Shown: positions 59,802 to 64,000 of the stretch, one piece after another | Numbering within the stretch: the first letter of the stretch is position 1 | Layout: every line of letters starts with the position of its first letter | From: Microbacterium oleivorans | Lineage (GTDB): Bacteria > Actinomycetota > Actinomycetes > Actinomycetales > Microbacteriaceae | Length of the DNA stretch: 64,000 nucleotides | Assembly (NCBI RefSeq): GCF_001691565.1 | Contig: NZ_MAYO01000003.1 | Location: 1,947,559 to 2,011,558, forward strand | Direction of reading: 5' to 3' | Program-made: the position numbers and the translations under genes | The notes under the pieces: model-generated | The model's database searches: none | What the model saw: the letters and a program-made list of their open reading frames with translations, nothing else | Told to the model about the DNA's origin: nothing

Positions 59802-61463
59802 ATGCGGGGGATCGCACAGACGCTGGTGTTGACCGGGGCTGTGCTCGCAGGCGAGGTCGCGACTCTCGTCGACGAGTACGGCGAGACGGATGAGCTGATG
59901 CAGCAGCTCCTCGCGCGGGGAATCGTCTCGCCGAACCAGCTCGCCGAGGCGGTCGCCCTCCACACCGGGCACCGCTACATGGATCTCTCGGGACGTCAGC
60001 TCGACGCCGCGGTCGTCGCGCTCGTGCCCGGCGGCATGTGCCGCCAGCATCGCGTGCTCCCGGTCGAGCGCACCGGCGACCGGCTCGTGCTCGCGATGGC
60101 CGACCCGTCCGACATCATCGCGCTCGACGACGTCGCGACGATCACCGACCTGCACATCACCCCCGTCGTCGTCGCCCTCGACGCGCTCGAGAGTGCGTTC
60201 CAGCGCTACGTCCGCTCGGACGACGAGATCTCCGACCTGTCGGCCGCGCTCGAGGAATCCGCCGCGGCGGAGGTCTCGGTCGAGGAGCTCGATCAATCGG
60301 ACAGCGACGCGCCCATCGTCCGGTTCGTCAACCTCCTCATCACGCAGGCGATCGACGACCGTGCGAGCGACATCCACGTCGAGCCCGGCGAGACCCACCT
60401 CGCCGTCCGCTACCGCATCGACGGCGTGCTGCACGAGATGCAGCGCGCCGACCGTGCGATCCAGGACGGCGTCGTCTCGCGGCTGAAGATCATGGCGTCG
60501 ATCGACATCGCCGAGCGCCGCAAGCCCCAGGACGGCCGGCTCTCGGTCACCCACGTCGGTCGCAAGATCGACCTGCGTGTGGCGACCCTGCCCACCGTGT
60601 GGGGCGAGAAGATCGTCATGCGCATCCTCGACAACACCGGCGTGAGCCTGTCGCTGCGCGACCTGCAGATGGGCCGCGGGAACCTCGGTCGGTTCCGCAC
60701 GGCCATCACCCGTCCGCACGGCTTGGTGCTCGTGACCGGACCGACCGGTTCGGGCAAGTCGACCACGCTCTACACGGCGCTCCGCGAAGTCGCGAACCCC
60801 GCCGTCAACGTCATCACCGTCGAGGACCCGGTCGAGTACCGCATCCCCGGTATCAACCAGGTGCAGGTCAACGCCAAGGCGGGCCTCACCTTCCAGTCCG
60901 CGCTGCGCAGCATCCTCCGCTCCGACCCGGACATCGTCCTCGTCGGTGAGATCCGCGACACCGAGACGGCGATCATCTCGATCGAAGCCGCCCTCACCGG
61001 CCACCTGGTGCTCTCGACCCTGCACACCAACGACGCCCCCGGCGCCGTCGCGCGTCTGACCGAGATCGGCGCGGAGCCCTTCCTCGTCGCGACCGCCCTC
61101 TCGGCCGTCGTCGCCCAGCGTCTCGCGCGGCGGCTGTGCACCGCGTGCCGTCAGCCGTACCGCGAGGACCCCGCCGTCCTCGAGCGGCTCGGCTTCCCGT
61201 TCGACCCCAGCGATCCGCCCGAGCTGTTCCGCAAGGGCGGATGCCCCGAATGCTCCGGCACGGGGTACCGCGGCCGTGTCGGACTGCACGAGGTGATGGC
61301 GATGTCCGATGAGATCGAACAGCTCGTCGTCTCGCACGCCACCGGCAGCGACGTCCGCGCGGCGGCTCTCCGCGACGGCATGACGAGCCTCCGCGAGGAC
61401 GGCTGGTCGAAGGTCGTCCTGGGGGCGACGACGATCGAGGAGGTTCTCCGTGTCACGGTCTGA
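59802..61463 (+). CDS. pilB: type IV pilus assembly ATPase PilB (GspE family)
   Basis: A 553-residue secretion ATPase that powers pilus extension. An N-terminal GspE_N/MshEN domain (residues about 20-150) is followed by the ATPase core: Walker A VTGPTGSGKSTTLYTAL, Asp box ITVEDPVEYRIPGINQ, Walker B LRSDPDIVLVGEIRD, His box TGHLVLSTLHTNDAPGAV, and the zinc site CTACRQPY ... CPECSGTGYRGR. ATG 59802 is chosen from the family start and a GGGGG ribosome site. The last 14 bases overlap pilT. Confidence 0.93.
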   Translation: MRGIAQTLVLTGAVLAGEVATLVDEYGETDELMQQLLARGIVSPNQLAEAVALHTGHRYMDLSGRQLDAAVVALVPGGMCRQHRVLPVERTGDRLVLAMADPSDIIALDDVATITDLHITPVVVALDALESAFQRYVRSDDEISDLSAALEESAAAEVSVEELDQSDSDAPIVRFVNLLITQAIDDRASDIHVEPGETHLAVRYRIDGVLHEMQRADRAIQDGVVSRLKIMASIDIAERRKPQDGRLSVTHVGRKIDLRVATLPTVWGEKIVMRILDNTGVSLSLRDLQMGRGNLGRFRTAITRPHGLVLVTGPTGSGKSTTLYTALREVANPAVNVITVEDPVEYRIPGINQVQVNAKAGLTFQSALRSILRSDPDIVLVGEIRDTETAIISIEAALTGHLVLSTLHTNDAPGAVARLTEIGAEPFLVATALSAVVAQRLARRLCTACRQPYREDPAVLERLGFPFDPSDPPELFRKGGCPECSGTGYRGRVGLHEVMAMSDEIEQLVVSHATGSDVRAAALRDGMTSLREDGWSKVVLGATTIEEVLRVTV

Positions 61464-62619
61464 ACTGCGAACTCGAGCCGTCGCGGCCGACACCGGTGCG
61501 ACCGCCCTGCTCGACGGCATCCTCGGCACCGCTGCGGGAATGGGGTCCTCCGACATCCACTTCTCGGCGGATGCCGTGACCCTCCACCGTCACGACGGTC
61601 ACCTCATCCCGGTCACCGGCTTCGAGGCCCCGATCCCCGGACCGACGCTGCTCGATGCGCTGGTGTCGATCATGACCCCGTCGCACCGCGAGTCGTTCCA
61701 CGCGACGGGCGACGTCGACCTGTCCTACACCGTGACGGGCGTCGGCCGGTTCCGCGTCAACGTGTTCCGCCAGCTCGGCCAGGTCGCGGCGGCGTTCCGC
61801 CTCATCGCCAGCCGCGCCTTCACCCTCGCCGAGCTCGGTGCCCCCGAGGTCGCCGGCGAACTCGCTCTGCGTCCGCGGGGACTGGTGCTCGTCACGGGAC
61901 CGACCGGTTCGGGCAAGTCGACGACCCTCACCGCGATGATCGACCTCATCAACCGGACGAAACAGGACCACGTCGTCACGGTCGAGGATCCGATCGAATT
62001 CGTCCACACGTCGCGGCAGTCGCTCATCCATCAGCGCGAGGTCGGCGCCGACACCAGCTCGTTCGCCGAGGCGCTGCGACGAGTGCTGCGCCAGGACCCC
62101 GACGTCATCCTCATCGGCGAGCTCCGCGACCCCGAATCGATCTCGACCGCGCTCACCGCCGCCGAGACCGGACACCTCGTGCTCTCGACGCTGCACACCC
62201 AGGGCGCGGCCAAGAGCATCAACCGCATCGTCGACGCCTTCCCCGCCCACCAGCAGAACCAGGTGCGCACCCAGCTCGGCGATGCGCTGCAGGGCGTCAT
62301 CAGCCAGACCCTGCTGCCCCGGGCCCACGGGGGCGGCCGGGTGATCGCGACCGAGGTGCTCGTCTCGACGCCCGCCGTGGCGAACCTCATCCGTGAGAAC
62401 CAGATCGCGCAGCTCTACAACGCGATGCAGGCCGGCGCCGGCCACGGGATGCACACGCTCGACCAGTCGCTGCGGCTGCTGGTCGAACGCGGCGAGCTGA
62501 ACCTCGCCCTGGCCAAGCACTACCTGACCGATCCGAAGGCCCTCGACGGCGTGCGTGTGCAGCCGGCCGGCGTGCACGCCGACGCGTGGGCCGACCCGAT
62601 GGATGTGTGGACGCGCTGA
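61450..62619 (+). CDS. pilT: type IV pilus retraction ATPase PilT
   Basis: A 389-residue ATPase. Walker A VTGPTGSGKSTTLTAMID, Asp box VTVEDPIEFVHTSRQSLIHQREVG, Walker B LRQDPDVILIGELRD, His box TGHLVLSTLHTQGAAKSINRI and the C-terminal VANLIREN, close to the AIRNLIRE retraction motif, identify PilT. It lacks the zinc site of PilB. GTG 61450 lies inside the end of pilB. One base separates its stop from pilC. Confidence 0.93.
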   Translation: MSRSELRTRAVAADTGATALLDGILGTAAGMGSSDIHFSADAVTLHRHDGHLIPVTGFEAPIPGPTLLDALVSIMTPSHRESFHATGDVDLSYTVTGVGRFRVNVFRQLGQVAAAFRLIASRAFTLAELGAPEVAGELALRPRGLVLVTGPTGSGKSTTLTAMIDLINRTKQDHVVTVEDPIEFVHTSRQSLIHQREVGADTSSFAEALRRVLRQDPDVILIGELRDPESISTALTAAETGHLVLSTLHTQGAAKSINRIVDAFPAHQQNQVRTQLGDALQGVISQTLLPRAHGGGRVIATEVLVSTPAVANLIRENQIAQLYNAMQAGAGHGMHTLDQSLRLLVERGELNLALAKHYLTDPKALDGVRVQPAGVHADAWADPMDVWTR

Positions 62620-62620
62620 C

Positions 62621-63850
62621 ATGCCCCTTCAGGAGTACACCTACCGAGCCGTCGGCACGACCGGCGGACCCGTGGTCAAAGGCACCGTCGAGGCGGCCAG
62701 CGAGAGCGCCGTCGTCTCGAAGCTGCGCGCGCAGGGGCTCGCGCCGTTGCAGGTCGCGCCGATGTCGACGACCGGCCTGCACCAGGAGATCTCGATCCCC
62801 GGATTCGAGAAGGGCGTCAAGGTCGAGGACCTCGCGATCTTCGCGAAGCAGCTGTCCGGCCTGATCAACGCCGGTCTCCCGCTCATGCGCGCGCTCGCCG
62901 TCATCTCCGAGCAGACCGAGAGCAAGAAGCTCGCGTCCGCGCTCGTCGCCGTGCAGACCGACATCGCGGCCGGCAAGTCGTTCTCGGCCGCCATGGCCGC
63001 GCAGCCCAAGGTGTTCCCGCCGCTCATGGTGAGCCTCGTGAACGTCGGCGAGACCGGCGGCTTCCTCGGCGAGTCCCTCGTCGCCGTCGCGAAGTCGTAC
63101 CGCTCCGACGTCGACCTGCAGCAGAAGATCAAGTCCGCGATGACCTACCCCGTCGTCGTGCTCGTCATCGCGATCCTCGGTGTGCTCGCGATGATCACCT
63201 TCGTCGTGCCGATCTTCGAGAAGATGTTCGCCAGCATGGGCGGCGAGCTGCCCATCCCGACGCAGATCCTCGTGACGCTGTCGCGGAACATGATCTGGAT
63301 CGGTCCGCTGCTCGTCGTCGCCGTCGTGGGCGGGATCGTCTGGTATCAGCGCGTGAAGGACACCGACCGCTTCCGCGGTGCGGTCGACCCGTTCCGCCTC
63401 AAGATGCCGATCTTCGGCGCGTTCATCACGAAGATCGCCGTCGCCCGCTTCGCCCGCAACCTCTCGATGATGCTCAAGGCGGGCGTGCCCCTCCTCCAGG
63501 CGCTCGAACTCGTGGGCAAGGCATCCAACAACAAGGCGATCGAGGACGCCCTCGGCGAGGTGCGCGAGTCGGTGCGCCACGGACGCTCGTTCTCGACGCC
63601 GCTGGCCAAGGCCGATGTGTTCCCGGCCATGGTGTCGCAGATGGTGTCGGTCGGCGAGGAGTCGGGCACGTTGCCGGACATGCTCGAGTCGATCGCGGAC
63701 TTCTACGAGACCGAGGTCAAGGCGGCCTCCGAGCAGCTGACCAGCATGATCGAGCCGATCATGATCACCCTGCTGGGTGTGCTCATCGGCGGCATGGTGG
63801 TCGCGCTCTACATGCCGATGTTCACGATGTACGAGCAGCTCGGCAGCTGA
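62621..63850 (+). CDS. pilC: type IV pilus inner membrane platform protein PilC (GspF family)
   Basis: A 409-residue platform protein. The N-terminal EYTYRAVGTTGGPVVKGTVEAASESAVVSKLRAQGLAPL is typical of PilC, and two GspF domains each carry a FAKQLSGLINAGLPLMRAL-type helix bundle. Membrane segments lie near residues 178-200, 218-240 and 380-402. It anchors PilB and PilT at the membrane. It is followed by a terminator, with no pilin gene before the window ends. Confidence 0.94.
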   Translation: MPLQEYTYRAVGTTGGPVVKGTVEAASESAVVSKLRAQGLAPLQVAPMSTTGLHQEISIPGFEKGVKVEDLAIFAKQLSGLINAGLPLMRALAVISEQTESKKLASALVAVQTDIAAGKSFSAAMAAQPKVFPPLMVSLVNVGETGGFLGESLVAVAKSYRSDVDLQQKIKSAMTYPVVVLVIAILGVLAMITFVVPIFEKMFASMGGELPIPTQILVTLSRNMIWIGPLLVVAVVGGIVWYQRVKDTDRFRGAVDPFRLKMPIFGAFITKIAVARFARNLSMMLKAGVPLLQALELVGKASNNKAIEDALGEVRESVRHGRSFSTPLAKADVFPAMVSQMVSVGEESGTLPDMLESIADFYETEVKAASEQLTSMIEPIMITLLGVLIGGMVVALYMPMFTMYEQLGS

Positions 63851-63859
63851 GACGCACGC

Positions 63860-63897
63860 GAAAGCCCCGGACCCTCGAGGTCCGGGGCTTTCCGCTC
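63860..63897 (+). terminator. terminator after pilC
   Basis: A 14-base-pair stem GAAAGCCCCGGACC (63860-63873), loop CTCGA, GGTCCGGGGCTTTC (63879-63892). It could also serve the convergent gene on the minus strand, since the stem is symmetrical and that stop is at 63911. Confidence 0.8.
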
Positions 63898-63910
63898 GTG
63901 CCGCGAGGCG

Positions 63911-64000
63911 TCAGCCGGTGACGTAGAACGCCAGCAGCGTCACCTCGGCGGTGACGGTGCCGTCGTCGTCGGTCGTGATGCCCGCGTTCGTGAGAGCGAC
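63911..64000 (-). CDS. C-terminal fragment of an unknown protein
   Basis: Thirty codons of an open minus-strand frame end at 63911, encoding VALTNAGITTDDDGTVTAEV and then TLLAFYVTG. The beta-rich end resembles the tails of pilus accessory or extracellular proteins but is too short to name. It is truncated by the window edge. Confidence 0.45.
   Translation of the reverse strand, partial: VALTNAGITTDDDGTVTAEVTLLAFYVTG

Noticed and set aside
1..64000. CRISPR arrays, insertion sequences, rRNA genes and replication origin
   Set aside because: No regularly spaced repeats, transposase-like proteins, rRNA sequence or DnaA-box cluster was noticed on reading.

Overview
This window looks like chromosome from a high-GC actinobacterium of the family Microbacteriaceae, most likely Microbacterium or a close relative. 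The evidence is the very high GC content, GC3-rich genes, frequent GTG starts, the recurring heptamer GGATGCC/GGCATCC, many apparently leaderless genes with a TANNNT box 6-7 bases before the start codon, and family-level resemblance of the proteins. No phage, integrase, transposase or CRISPR array was seen. The taxonomy is an inference from style and content, not from a marker search.

Layout. 1-3360: end of a GH36 alpha-galactosidase, a three-gene molybdopterin oxidoreductase/flavin reductase/DUF6510 operon, a BLUF blue-light sensor and a DUF3140 protein. 3396-9733: zinc island, with a Zur box, a zinc ABC importer (lipoprotein, ATPase, permease), Zur, a YraQ-type permease, a TIGR03943 protein and a membrane-anchored protein. 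9730-12064: 3-methyladenine glycosylase, HEAT-like protein, then the zinc-free ribosomal protein operon rpmB-rpmG-rpsN behind a structured leader and ending in a strong terminator. 12203-18069: GrpB-like protein, MFS pump with ArsR-type regulator, small proteins, and two alpha/beta hydrolases, one bracketed by a palindromic intergenic repeat. 18409-25536: HU, a CopD-CtaG fusion, a Pif1-like helicase, a degenerate serine hydrolase and an EamA exporter.

25556-32525 (minus strand): a compact assimilatory nitrite operon nirC-nirB-nirD-cysG-like-hemD(wHTH)-sirohydrochlorin chelatase. It couples nitrite uptake and reduction to synthesis of the siroheme needed by NirB, and five of its junctions are 4-base overlaps or close to it. 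32669-37390 is a patchwork of small poorly characterised proteins, including two paralogues about 1.2 kb apart. 37425-37498 is tRNA-Gly(CCC). 37943-40068 is a frameshifted MFS gene opposite a LysR regulator. 40099-45532: alcohol dehydrogenase, TetR/GH42 beta-galactosidase divergent pair, dCTP deaminase, and a His-rich protein and a MarR regulator whose start codons share one CATG.

45603-56604: BCCT transporter, then a glycan catabolic locus read outward from one intergenic region. To the left are a ROK repressor, a GlcNAc-kinase-like protein, NagB and a GH2 beta-galactosidase. To the right are an aldo/keto reductase and a GH95 alpha-L-fucosidase. With GH42 and GH36 nearby this suggests breakdown of fucosylated, galactosylated, amino-sugar-containing oligosaccharides. 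No sugar transporter lies inside the window. 56663-64000: F420-dependent-type oxidoreductase, Atg22-like MFS, an atypical OmpR-type response regulator divergent from pilB-pilT-pilC, a terminator, and the 3' end of a convergent unknown gene.
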